From UBA1189 sp045612065 (GTDB taxonomy: Bacteria; Bacteroidota; Bacteroidia; Bacteroidales; Bacteroidaceae): a stretch of 64,000 bases of DNA. The notes below the pieces were generated by a model, which was given only the letters and a program-made list of their open reading frames with translations, made no database searches and was not told where the DNA came from. Below, one piece after another: positions 33,739 to 41,345 of this stretch. Position 1 is the first letter of the stretch. Each line of letters begins with the position of its first letter. Location of the stretch: assembly GCA_045612065.1 (NCBI GenBank), contig JAZKYH010000075.1, forward strand, positions 62,001-126,000, given 5' to 3'. A program made the translations under genes and the position numbers.

Positions 33739-35076
33739 TTAGTAGATACCCTGTGCGAGCATGGCGTTAGCCACCTTCATGAAGCCTGAGATGTTGGCGC
33801 CCTTGACGTAGTTGATGTATCCGTCGGGTTGGCGACCATACTTCACGCATTGCTCGTGGATAGAGTACATGATATACTGCAACTTCTTGTCCACCTCGGC
33901 AGCGCTCCATGAGATGTGGCAAGCGTTCTGGCTCATCTCGAGTCCGCTGGTAGCCACGCCACCTGCGTTCACGGCCTTACCGGGAGCATAGAGCATCTTG
34001 TTCTCCACGAAGAGCTCGATAGCCTCGGGTGTGCAACCCATGTTCGAGATTTCGCCCACGCAGATGACTCCGTTGTCGATGATGCGCTGTGCATCTTCGC
34101 CGTTGAGTTCGTTCTGTGTAGCGCAGCAGAGGCAGATGTCCACCTTCTGTTCCCAAGGACGTCGACCGGGGTAGAAGGTAGCCTCGGGATATTTCTCAGC
34201 ATAGGGCTCCACGATGTCGTCGCCAGTGTCGCGCAGTTCGAGCATGTAGTCAATCTTCTCGCCGCTGATGCCGGTGGGGTCGTATACATAGCCGTCGGGT
34301 CCGCTGATGGTCACCACCTTGGCGCCCAACTCGGTAGCCTTGAGGGCAGCGCCCCATGCCACGTTACCGAATCCGCTGATGGCTACGGTCTTGCCGCTGA
34401 TGTCGAGGCCGCGGGTAGCGAGCATCTGGCTCACGAAGTAGAGACCGCCGAAGCCGGTAGCCTCGGGACGGATGAGCGAGCCGCCGAAGTCGAGACCCTT
34501 ACCGGTCATCACACCTGTGCACTCGCGGGTGAGTTTCTTGTACATACCCATGAGGTAACCCACTTCGCGTCCGCCTACGCCGATGTCACCGGCAGGCACG
34601 TCGGTGTCGGGGCCCAGGTTATGCCACAACTCCGTCATATAGGCCTGGCAGAAACGCATGATTTCGTTCTGGCTCTTGCCGCGGGGTGAGAAGTCCGAGC
34701 CACCCTTACCGCCACCCATGGGCAGCGAGGTGAGGGCATTCTTGAAGGTCTGCTCGAAGCCGAGGAACTTCAGGATGCTCAGGTTCACCGATGCGTGGAA
34801 ACGGAGACCGCCCTTGTACGGGCCGATGGCATTGTTATATTGTACGCGATAGCCGAGGTTGGTCTGCACCTCACCCTTGTCGTCCACCCATGTGACGCGG
34901 AAGGTGATGATGCGGTCGGGCTCTACCATGCGCTCGATAATCTTGGCTTTCTCAAACTCGGGGTGCTGGTAATACACCTCTTCTACAGAGTGGAGAACTT
35001 CAGTCACTGCCTGGATGTACTCAGGCTCGTTCGGGTGCTTGCGTTCAAGATCCTGAATGATTTCATTAATCTTCAT
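33739..35076 (-). CDS. gdhA: NADP-type glutamate dehydrogenase
   Basis: The product is 445 aa from ATG 35076; the nine extra residues of the longer frame are not family-like. It is the small hexameric enzyme, which aminates 2-oxoglutarate with ammonium. Seen: YKGGLRFHASVNLSILKFLGFEQ, the Lys-containing active-site stretch PMGGGKGGSDF, PAGDIGVGGREVGYL, the Rossmann AISGFGNVAWG and the late NAGGVATSGLEMSQNA. The length and the GSDF motif favour the NADPH-dependent biosynthetic class; cofactor use is not proved. A TATATTTG box lies at 35133-35126. Confidence 0.95.
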   Translation of the reverse strand: MKINEIIQDLERKHPNEPEYIQAVTEVLHSVEEVYYQHPEFEKAKIIERMVEPDRIITFRVTWVDDKGEVQTNLGYRVQYNNAIGPYKGGLRFHASVNLSILKFLGFEQTFKNALTSLPMGGGKGGSDFSPRGKSQNEIMRFCQAYMTELWHNLGPDTDVPAGDIGVGGREVGYLMGMYKKLTRECTGVMTGKGLDFGGSLIRPEATGFGGLYFVSQMLATRGLDISGKTVAISGFGNVAWGAALKATELGAKVVTISGPDGYVYDPTGISGEKIDYMLELRDTGDDIVEPYAEKYPEATFYPGRRPWEQKVDICLCCATQNELNGEDAQRIIDNGVICVGEISNMGCTPEAIELFVENKMLYAPGKAVNAGGVATSGLEMSQNACHISWSAAEVDKKLQYIMYSIHEQCVKYGRQPDGYINYVKGANISGFMKVANAMLAQGIY

Positions 35077-35125
35077 AACACTGCTTTTTTGTTGGTTCAA
35101 CAATGATTAAACACAATTATGGATG

Positions 35126-35154
35126 CAAATATAAGGCCTTTTTTGGGATAACAA
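35126..35154 (-). promoter_or_regulatory. Promoter for gdhA
   Basis: On the minus strand TTG (35154-35152), 18-nt spacer, TATATTTG (35133-35126), then CATCC. The ATG is 49 nt downstream at 35076. Confidence 0.6.
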
Positions 35155-35428
35155 CCATTTTGTCTTCTTTTTTTGCTATCAAGACACCAAAAAAGCACGT
35201 CTGCCATCTCTTGGGCCTCATCTCGGGGGAGGAGGTAACGTTGGTCATCGGATTTTAATGCTGTTTGACAACTTATGTTGTGTAATGGTTGATTACGGTT
35301 TATTCGTTCGTTATACCGATAACAGGGAGAGGATAGAGTTGTTACAACGAACTACTATATGTCTCCTGTAGAGAAACCGAAACTCATCAAGAGGACTCGG
35401 TAAAGTTAATGATTAGAATTTATGTTCT
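35155..35428. other. Spacer without a supported gene
   Basis: No open frame of note, no clear repeat. Base composition shifts to AT-rich towards the accessory region that follows. Confidence 0.5.
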
Positions 35429-35470
35429 AAAAAAGAAAGCCTGTCTATCCATTGGGATAAGCAGGCTTTC
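35429..35470 (-). terminator. Terminator of the 35.5-kb BspA-like gene
   Basis: GAAAGCCTGtCTATCC pairs with GGATAaGCAGGCTTTC around ATTG. On the minus strand the stem is followed by TTTTTT. Confidence 0.85.
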
Positions 35471-35489
35471 GTTGGTTTTGTGATGTACG

Positions 35490-36836
35490 TTATAATTTCA
35501 CTTTTAAAGTATTGCTTCCTACGCGGACAATATAAACACCCCTGTCAAGGGTAATCTCCTCACCCACATAAGAGTCTATATTTGCGACGCGTGTACCATT
35601 TGCCGAGTATATTTCAACGGTTTTACCATCAGCATCTGAAAGTGTAATTCCATTTGCTGTTACTTCTATTGCAATATCGTTTGCGTTTACCCCCTCTATT
35701 CCAGTTGCATCAAACTCTTGAATATCCCAAAAGTTCTTCCAAACATCGGCTGATTGATATGTAGCTAATGAGCCTTTAGGGACGTAAACTGTTAAATTCA
35801 TATATTGAGAGTTTGTAAAATTGTTGTTACCCACGGCTGGTGGTGCTGTTCCCAACAAATAAATGCCAGTAATCATATCGCAATTTTTGAATGCGTTTAT
35901 TTTAATGCTTGTTACACTGTTGCCGATGATTACAGATTTTAATGTTTTTTTATTATAGAAAGGAGAGTAACCACAATTAGAAGAAATGTTATAATCGAGA
36001 TTGCGACCTATATATAGTGTTTCTAATGGGCAATCGAAGAATAAGCCCTCGCCTACCTTATAATTTGAATTAAGATTCTGACTCAAGCATAACATTTCTG
36101 TACCATTTTCAATATGTAAATATTTCAATGACGTACAATCTGCAAAAGCGTCATATTCAATATTTGCAACATTTTCCCCGATAATAACACTTGTAAGGTT
36201 AGAACAACCTTTAAACGCACAACCTTCAATGCTTGTAACGCTGTTGCTTATTTTGACACTTGTCAAACTTTTGCAGTAGGCGAATGTATAATCTTTTATA
36301 GTTGTAATATCATCTGGTATAACAAGGTCTGTCACCAATTCTCCATTTAAGTATAATTTTTCAGCATGTGGACCTGGGGCATGTGTGTCAAAATCAATAT
36401 TACACCACGCTGAAAGATTGCTTATATGTACTTCTTCCAAGCCAGTACAATCATAAAATGCAGCATTTTCAATATTTGCAACATTTTCCCCGATAGTAAC
36501 ACTTGTAAGGTTAGAACAACCTCTAAACGCATATTGTTTGATGTTTGTGACATTGTTTCCAATTACACAACTTATAAGGCCGTAGCAGTCTTTGAACGCA
36601 GAATGCCCAATGCTTATTACGCTCAAAGTTTTTGCTTTATATGTTATAGTAGAGGGGATAATAACTGCTCCGCTGTATTTGTTGTCACCGTTTGTAACCT
36701 CTACCGTTAAATCTGATGTAGAAATAATATTATAATATATTCCATTAACTTCAAAATCATAAGCATTTGATGTAACGCTACACAATAGCAATGCTACCAT
36801 CATCAGCAATTGTTTAATTGTTCTCATAAAGTGCAT
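35490..36836 (-). CDS. BspA-like leucine-rich-repeat secreted protein
   Basis: The product is 448 aa (ATG 36836, or ATG 36827 which begins MRTIKQLLMMVALLLCSVTSNA, the better signal peptide). LRR_5 repeats of BspA type run from about residue 60 to 340 (CSNLTSVTIGENVANIENAAF; NSVTSIEGCAF). The C-terminus (VEIYSANGTRVA...GVYIVRVGSNTLKVKL) is a type IX-style sorting tail but lacks the 200-residue module of the 2.4-kb paralogue. Two nearly identical repeat units (CSNLTSV.IGENVANIE) suggest internal duplication. It follows an unknown gene by 29 bp in an AT-rich stretch, and may be cotranscribed with it. Confidence 0.85.
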   Translation of the reverse strand: MHFMRTIKQLLMMVALLLCSVTSNAYDFEVNGIYYNIISTSDLTVEVTNGDNKYSGAVIIPSTITYKAKTLSVISIGHSAFKDCYGLISCVIGNNVTNIKQYAFRGCSNLTSVTIGENVANIENAAFYDCTGLEEVHISNLSAWCNIDFDTHAPGPHAEKLYLNGELVTDLVIPDDITTIKDYTFAYCKSLTSVKISNSVTSIEGCAFKGCSNLTSVIIGENVANIEYDAFADCTSLKYLHIENGTEMLCLSQNLNSNYKVGEGLFFDCPLETLYIGRNLDYNISSNCGYSPFYNKKTLKSVIIGNSVTSIKINAFKNCDMITGIYLLGTAPPAVGNNNFTNSQYMNLTVYVPKGSLATYQSADVWKNFWDIQEFDATGIEGVNANDIAIEVTANGITLSDADGKTVEIYSANGTRVANIDSYVGEEITLDRGVYIVRVGSNTLKVKL

Positions 36837-36865
36837 TTTATTTGAAATATGTTTAAGTTAGATGA

Positions 36866-37348
36866 CTAAAGACTTTTAATGATGTCGTTAATATGTCCAA
36901 TTTCAATATCGTATAAAGGATTCCAGACACCATCTGTAACAGAAAATTTTTTATTGATTATCTCTTCGCGATAGAGAGAATATAGATATTCCCCTAGCTC
37001 ATTAACACTTGAGAGCACTGTTTGCAGATTTGAATCGTACAAGCCAACAAAAATTTTATCATTGATATTTGGATTGTTCAGACTTCTGTCTGTTATAGAC
37101 AATATATAATTATGAATCTTGTTGCACTTGTTTATTAACACGCCAACATTTCTAGGACTCGAAAGTATGTCGTTTAACACACTAATAACACATTGACTTG
37201 AAGATAAATCGATAGAACTATCATAACGATAATAAGCGCCAATCATATTGGGCAATGTTATTCCATTTTCATAACGCATCAAACGACAATAAGTTGTCAA
37301 CATTTCATGCCATAGTTCTTTCTTTTCCATATGAAGAGAAGGATTCAT
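36866..37348 (-). CDS. Unknown protein, AT-rich gene
   Basis: The product is 160 aa (ATG 37348; ATG 37330, starting MEKKELWHEM, is an alternative). Mostly helical in appearance (HEMLTTYCRLMRYENG; VNELGEYLYSLYREEIINKK), with no signal peptide, membrane helix or motif that I recognise. Base composition is clearly more AT-rich than the core genes around, which suggests transfer. It lies 29 bp upstream of the BspA-like gene on the same strand, so an operon is likely. No -7 box was found upstream. Confidence 0.55.
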   Translation of the reverse strand: MNPSLHMEKKELWHEMLTTYCRLMRYENGITLPNMIGAYYRYDSSIDLSSSQCVISVLNDILSSPRNVGVLINKCNKIHNYILSITDRSLNNPNINDKIFVGLYDSNLQTVLSSVNELGEYLYSLYREEIINKKFSVTDGVWNPLYDIEIGHINDIIKSL

Positions 37349-37386
37349 TGCTCCCCAATTCCCAGATGAAAGCGGATAAAAAATAA

Positions 37387-37530
37387 GGTGTGGGAACTTA
37401 CTGCTTTATCCTATTGATGGGGCTTCTCGCATTGCCTTTGCTGTTGGATAAAGCAATAGCCCACACCAAAGGATATGCAAGAAGCCACCACAGGCTGTAC
37501 ACTCCAATGATGTGGTGCCATTGCTATCAT
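37387..37530. repeat. Cluster of inverted repeats
   Basis: GGTGTGGG (37387-37394) pairs with CCCACACC (37460-37467), and inside it GCTTTATCC (37403-37411) pairs with GGATAAAGC (37446-37454). Downstream, ATGCAAGAAGCC complements GGCTTCTCGCAT at 11 of 12 positions, and CACCACA pairs with TGTGGTG. Short frames in this stretch are not convincing genes. It may be a structured RNA or a decayed mobile-element end. Confidence 0.5.
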
Positions 37531-37690
37531 CTTCACAGCAAGAGAAATTTTGCGAGAATTTCATCAATGAAGATAATTTCAATAACACCTTTTTACTAAA
37601 AAAGCACCATTCCTTGCAGACTGCTCTACAGTCTTACGGAAAGGCATCGGCAAAGGTAAACAATATTTATGATAATTCGCGGATAATTCA

Positions 37691-37748
37691 CGGGAAATTC
37701 ATGGAAATTTGTGTTTACCCCAATGATTGCGCTTTAAAGTTTTAACAT
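37691..37748. repeat. Direct repeat left of the KilA-N gene
   Basis: About 57 bp (contains ATTCATGGAAATTTGTG and TTTAAAGTTTTAACA) nearly identical to 38874-38932: one base is missing and one differs at a junction (GATTGCGC against GATTGTCGC). Same orientation. Just before it, related short units (ATTCGCGG, ATTCACGG, ATTCATGG) repeat at about 12-bp spacing. Confidence 0.8.
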
Positions 37749-37835
37749 GAATTACCGTAAATAGAACCCGTAAATGACCATAAATTTAATTTATTTATGA
37801 TAATCCACGGGAGTGGAAATGTGTGTCCGGTGATA

Positions 37836-37866
37836 AAAACAGCCACCCCAGAGCGGAGTGGCTGTG
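37836..37866 (-). terminator. Terminator of the KilA-N gene
   Basis: On the minus strand ACAGCCACTCC pairs with GGGGTGGCTGT around GCTCT, followed by TTTTATC. Confidence 0.8.
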
Positions 37867-37885
37867 TAATTATTTGTTTGAATTT

Positions 37886-38692
37886 CTATTTTAAGAGTCT
37901 TCTGTTATTAGCATCTTCAAGAACTTTCATTTGTTGGATTGCTATTTGGTTCAATTTTACCAGTCTTTCGTGTTGGGGCATCTTCTCATTGATAAAGACG
38001 GCATTGAGGTTCTCCATATTAGACAGGCATATCAGTTCGTTGATTGTAGCATAATCACGGATATTTCCTTTCAAGTCAGGATTAGCGTCACGCCATTGCT
38101 TTGCCGTCATACCGAAGAGTGCGACATTCAATACGTCTGCTTCATTGGCATATACAAATGAGATCTGTTGGGCAGTCAATTCTTTCGGTATCAGGTTTTG
38201 CTTGATTGCATCAGTATGTATATGGTAATTAAGTTTGGACAATTCGCGTTTGGCGGTCCATCCTAATAATTTCTGTTTCTCTTCTTGAAGACGCTGGTAC
38301 TCTTTAACCAGGAGCAATTGGAAACGGGGGCTTATCCACATACCAAAGTGATAAGCAATATCTTTGTGGGCATATGTTCCTCCATATCGACCAGCCTTGG
38401 CTATAATACCGATTGCGTTTGTTCGTTCAATCCATGTTTTTACCGATAAGACGAAGTTGTTGCTGCCCGCAGCATTTCTAATTGTACCGAATTCGGTATA
38501 ATTAAAATCCGGATTGTATAGAGCCTCCCACTCTCCGATATACTCAATAGTGCTTTTCAGACTCATCCACCGAAAGATGATATGCTCTTGCATTTGGCTA
38601 TGAGCCATATCAGTCAATGAAATATAATCTTCTGCACCCTGCGGAAGAAGTGAGATGACAGCGTTGTCTATTTGAATACTCTGTTTCTTCAT
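37886..38692 (-). CDS. KilA-N domain protein
   Basis: The product is 268 aa. The KilA-N DNA-binding domain occupies about residues 10-125: ISLTDMAHSQ, FRWMSLKSTIEYIGEWEALYNP, WIERTNAIGIIAKAGRYGGTYAHKDIAYHFGMWISPRFQLLLVKEYQ, cited in pieces as landmarks. The C-terminal half (ELSKLNYHIHTDAIKQNLIP; GMTAKQWRDANPD) matches the usual partner region of such genes. KilA-N proteins are typical of phages and mobile islands and are thought to bind nucleic acid. The gene has its own -7 box (38754-38747) and terminator and lies between two 57-bp direct repeats, as a mobile cassette would. Confidence 0.9.
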   Translation of the reverse strand: MKKQSIQIDNAVISLLPQGAEDYISLTDMAHSQMQEHIIFRWMSLKSTIEYIGEWEALYNPDFNYTEFGTIRNAAGSNNFVLSVKTWIERTNAIGIIAKAGRYGGTYAHKDIAYHFGMWISPRFQLLLVKEYQRLQEEKQKLLGWTAKRELSKLNYHIHTDAIKQNLIPKELTAQQISFVYANEADVLNVALFGMTAKQWRDANPDLKGNIRDYATINELICLSNMENLNAVFINEKMPQHERLVKLNQIAIQQMKVLEDANNRRLLK

Positions 38693-38746
38693 GGCTTAAT
38701 TCAATATGTCTTGACCCACCTATCCATAAGGCTGGCTGAATCGCAA

Positions 38747-38754
38747 CAAAAGTA
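38747..38754 (-). promoter_or_regulatory. -7 box for the KilA-N gene
   Basis: TACTTTTG then TTGCG on the minus strand, 54 nt before ATG 38692. Confidence 0.55.
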
Positions 38755-38760
38755 GTAAAT

Positions 38761-38795
38761 AATTAGGAATTAGGAGTTGGAATTTGCGAATTATT
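38761..38795. repeat. Heptad-repeat tract
   Basis: Heptads AATTAGG, AATTAGG, AGTTGGA, ATTTGCG, AATTATT in a row, directly upstream of the KilA-N promoter. Confidence 0.6.
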
Positions 38796-38805
38796 TATGA
38801 AAAAA

Positions 38806-38872
38806 GCCTTTGGCCCCTTGCTTTTCCCCTACGGGCCAGCGACCTAAAGGTTCGGGCGGCGAACACGTTTCA
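38806..38872 (-). repeat. Dispersed hairpin repeat, copy 2
   Basis: Reverse-complement copy of 10155-10220. The stem here is GGCCC/GGGCC around GTAGGGGAAAAGCAAG. Compared with the other copy, a T-A pair is replaced by C-G. Confidence 0.65.
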
Positions 38873-38873
38873 C

Positions 38874-38932
38874 TGGGAATTCATGGAAATTTGTGTTTAC
38901 CCCAATGATTGTCGCTTTAAAGTTTTAACACG
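38874..38932. repeat. Direct repeat right of the KilA-N gene
   Basis: Second copy of the 57-bp repeat at 37691-37748, 1.18 kb downstream in the same orientation. Together they bracket the KilA-N gene, its promoter, its terminator and the second hairpin repeat. Confidence 0.8.
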
Positions 38933-39006
38933 AAACGAAGTTTGTCGCCTGTAGGGGCTAAAGGCAATGGCCGTAAATCATCTGCAAATTACCATGAATG
39001 TATATG

Positions 39007-39034
39007 TCCGAAAAAATACAGCCTCCTTTTCGGA
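39007..39034. repeat. Hairpin TCCGAAAA / TTTTCGGA
   Basis: Perfect 8-bp arms around a 12-nt loop, just outside the 438-bp element. Confidence 0.5.
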
Positions 39035-39082
39035 GTGCCCTTCACGACACTGTAGGCGACAGGATTTAGGCAGAACTTTAGG

Positions 39083-39520
39083 TAGGATTTATGTAGGATT
39101 TTGTGTAGAAATTTTATGCTTATTTCTCATAGTACCAGCAGGATAGATATGTATTTATGTAGGATTTGTATTTCTGCCTTTTTTTGTACTCAAACCACTA
39201 ATGCACGCAGTGCGGCACGAATAATTGCAATGCGTTTTTCCCTACGCGGTAGTAAGCGAACTGCGCCTCGGTAGTTAGTGAGGGATAGCGCGATAGTTGT
39301 CGAGGTATGACGCGGTAATTAGCGAGATGAAGGGATGTTGTATTATTTATTGTATCAGTGAGAGTTATCGATTTGTCTAATCGTTGAATAGAGATGTAAA
39401 GTTGCGAAATGGACAAAAAATAATGACATAATTGCCAATTCTACATAAATTATTCCATATTGCCTTGGCTATCAGTCTGATAAAGATTAAAATCCTACAC
39501 AAAATCCTACATAAATCCTA
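39083..39520. mobile_element. Non-coding element with 26-bp perfect terminal inverted repeats (MITE-like)
   Basis: Positions 39083-39108 and 39495-39520 are perfect reverse complements over 26 bp (outer end TAGGATTTATGTAGG). The 438 bp between the outer ends contain no supported gene. TAGG is present directly outside both ends (39079-39082 and 39521-39524) and could be a target-site duplication, although TAGG also begins the repeat itself. A third partial copy of the terminal sequence lies inside (about 39152-39170). The interior carries the four-unit 22-bp array at 39242-39329. No transposase is in the window, so mobility is inferred from structure. Confidence 0.65.
39242..39329. repeat. Second array of four 22-bp units (TAGTTA-type core)
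   Basis: Cores TAGTAA (39250), TAGTTA (39272), TAGTTG (39294) and TAATTA (39316) repeat at exactly 22 bp. The wider motif GGTAGTTAGCGA, with small changes, starts at 39248, 39270, 39292 and 39314. As in the array after dxs, every unit has C three bases before the core and G three bases after it. A minus-strand frame runs through here, but since 22 is not a multiple of three the array is not a protein repeat. Confidence 0.85.
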
Positions 39521-39597
39521 TAGGAAAGAGGAGGACGCGAAGGATGTGGTGTCGCCCCTCCCTTCCCTCAAAAAAGAACCGGGAAATGACATTTTCG

Positions 39598-39637
39598 GTT
39601 AAATGTTGGGATAATCCGCGCGGATGTAGTACCTTTG
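39598..39637 (+). promoter_or_regulatory. 40-bp promoter module, copy 2, for metY
   Basis: Matches 7175-7214 at 35 of 40 positions, including the first 20 bases without change and TAGTACCTTTG at the end. A perfect 12-bp palindrome ATCCGCGCGGAT lies between the -33 and -7 boxes. The ATG is at 39675. Confidence 0.75.
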
Positions 39638-39674
39638 GCCCCGAATATTCTCAAAAGATAAATATCAAGTACAT

Positions 39675-40952
39675 ATGGAAAAGAAATACCGTCCCGAGAC
39701 CCTCTGTGTACAGGAGGGTTGGACACCCAAGAAGGGCGAGCCGCGCGTGTTGCCCATCTATCAGAGTACGACATTCAAGTATGACAACAGCGAGCAGATG
39801 GCACGCCTCTTCGACCTCGAGGATTCTGGATACTTCTATACTCGCTTGCAGAACCCCACGAACGATGCTGTGGCTGCCAAGATTGCTGCGCTCGAAGGCG
39901 GTGTGGCTGGTATGCTCACCTCATCGGGCCAGGCGGCAAACTTCTACGCCGTGTTCAACATCTGCGAGAGTGGCGACCACTTCGTGTGCTCAACGGCTAT
40001 CTATGGTGGTACATACAATCTCTTCAGTGTGACGATGAAGAAGCTGGGCATTGATATGACCTTCGTTGACCAGAACGCTTCAGAGGAGGAGATACAGAAG
40101 GCCTTCCGCCCCAATACCAAGTGTCTCTTCGGTGAGACCATCTCCAACCCCGGTTGCGAGGTGCTCGACATTGAGAAGTTTGCCCGCATTGCGCATCGCA
40201 ATGGTGTGCCCCTCATCGTGGACAACACCTTCGCCACACCCATCAACTGCCGCCCCTTCGAGTGGGGTGCCGACATCGTGACACACTCTACCACCAAGTA
40301 TATGGATGGCCACGCCACTGCAGTGGGTGGTGCTATTGTGGATAGCGGTAACTTCGATTGGGAGGCCAATGCCGAGAAGTTCCCCGGCTTGACCACTCCC
40401 GATGCTTCATACCACGGCTTGACCTACTCGAAGAGCTTCGGTAAGATGGCCTACATCACCAAGGCTACGGCACAGATGATGCGCGACCTCGGCTCTATAC
40501 AGGCTCCGATGAACGCCTTCTTGCTCAACCTCGGATTGGAGACCCTGCACCTTCGTGTAAAGCGCCATTGCGAGAATGCTCAGCGCATTGCCGAGTGGCT
40601 GAGTCAGAACGATAAGGTGGCTTGGGTGAACTATAGCGGTCTGCCCGACAACCCCTACCACGCATTGGCACAGAAGTACCTGCCCAATGGTTCATGCGGT
40701 GTTATCGCCTTTGGCTTGAAGGGTTCGCGCGATGAGGCCATTCGCTTCATGGATAGCTTGAAGCTCATCTGCATCGTGACCCACGTGGCCGATGCACGCT
40801 CTTGTGTGCTCCATCCTGCAAGCCACACCCATCGCCAGCTCTCTGACGAGCAGTTGCGCGAAGCGGGCGTAGCTCCCGACCTCATCCGTCTTTCAGTGGG
40901 TATTGAGAACGTTGAGGACCTCATTGCCGATATCGAGCAGGCATTGGGATAA
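39675..40952 (+). CDS. metY: O-acetylhomoserine aminocarboxypropyltransferase / related PLP enzyme
   Basis: The product is 425 aa. It is a Cys/Met-metabolism PLP enzyme of the MetY type, which makes homocysteine from O-acetylhomoserine and sulfide. Seen: RPETLCVQEGW and PIYQSTTFKYDN at the start, TRLQNPTNDAVAAKIAALEGG, CSTAIYGGTYNLF, VDNTFATPINCRPFEWGADIVTHSTTKYMDGHATAVGG in landmarks (PLP Lys at about 208), SFGKMAYITKA and SVGIENVEDLIADIEQAL. The long N-terminus and FATP favour MetY over methionine gamma-lyase, but the latter remains possible. It is transcribed alone from the 40-bp module and ends at a strong terminator. Confidence 0.9.
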   Translation: MEKKYRPETLCVQEGWTPKKGEPRVLPIYQSTTFKYDNSEQMARLFDLEDSGYFYTRLQNPTNDAVAAKIAALEGGVAGMLTSSGQAANFYAVFNICESGDHFVCSTAIYGGTYNLFSVTMKKLGIDMTFVDQNASEEEIQKAFRPNTKCLFGETISNPGCEVLDIEKFARIAHRNGVPLIVDNTFATPINCRPFEWGADIVTHSTTKYMDGHATAVGGAIVDSGNFDWEANAEKFPGLTTPDASYHGLTYSKSFGKMAYITKATAQMMRDLGSIQAPMNAFLLNLGLETLHLRVKRHCENAQRIAEWLSQNDKVAWVNYSGLPDNPYHALAQKYLPNGSCGVIAFGLKGSRDEAIRFMDSLKLICIVTHVADARSCVLHPASHTHRQLSDEQLREAGVAPDLIRLSVGIENVEDLIADIEQALG

Positions 40953-40976
40953 GATTCTTACTACACCTTATAGCAG

Positions 40977-41005
40977 AAAGGGGAGCAACATTGCTCCCCT
41001 TTTTA
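40977..41005 (+). terminator. Terminator after metY
   Basis: AAAGGGGAGCAA pairs perfectly with TTGCTCCCCTTT around CA, followed by TTA. Confidence 0.88.
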
Positions 41006-41014
41006 CTTGCCACG

Positions 41015-41342
41015 GCTCATTGCTCATCGCTCATCGCTCATCGCTCACGGCTCATCGCGGAATTGTTTTCAACCACAGATTACTCGGATTTCACAGATTT
41101 TCGCACTTGCTTTGCTCGTGCTGTCGGCTTTGCCGAGTATTGCCTCCGGATGGCAGCTCACGGCTCATTGCTCACAGCTCATCGCGGAATTGTTTTCAAA
41201 CCACAGATTACTCGGATTTCACAGATTTTCGCACTTGCTTTGCTCGTGCTTTCGGCCTTGCCGAGTGTTGCCTCCGGATGGCAGCTCACAGCTCATAGCT
41301 CATCGCTCACAGCTCATCGCTCAAAAAAGCTCACCGCTCATC
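41015..41342. repeat. GCTCATC heptad tracts around a 127-bp tandem duplication
   Basis: Six heptads of the GCTCATC type at 41015-41056, four at 41156-41183 and about eight at 41284-41342. Between them lie two copies of a 127-bp unit (from 41051 and from 41178) containing CCACAGATTACTCGG, TCGCACTTGC and CCTCCGGATGG, differing at a few bases. No gene is supported; the short frames seen are translations of the repeat. The tract fills the spacer between metY and the convergent dehydrogenase gene. Confidence 0.85.
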
Positions 41343-41345
41343 GCC

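Noticed and set aside
37390..37745. Short frames with hydrophobic starts in the hairpin cluster
   Set aside because: They run through inverted repeats and into the direct repeat; no independent sign of coding.
39198..39416. 72-codon minus-strand frame through the 22-bp array
   Set aside because: The repeat length is not a multiple of three and the product has no family; it is an accident of the array.
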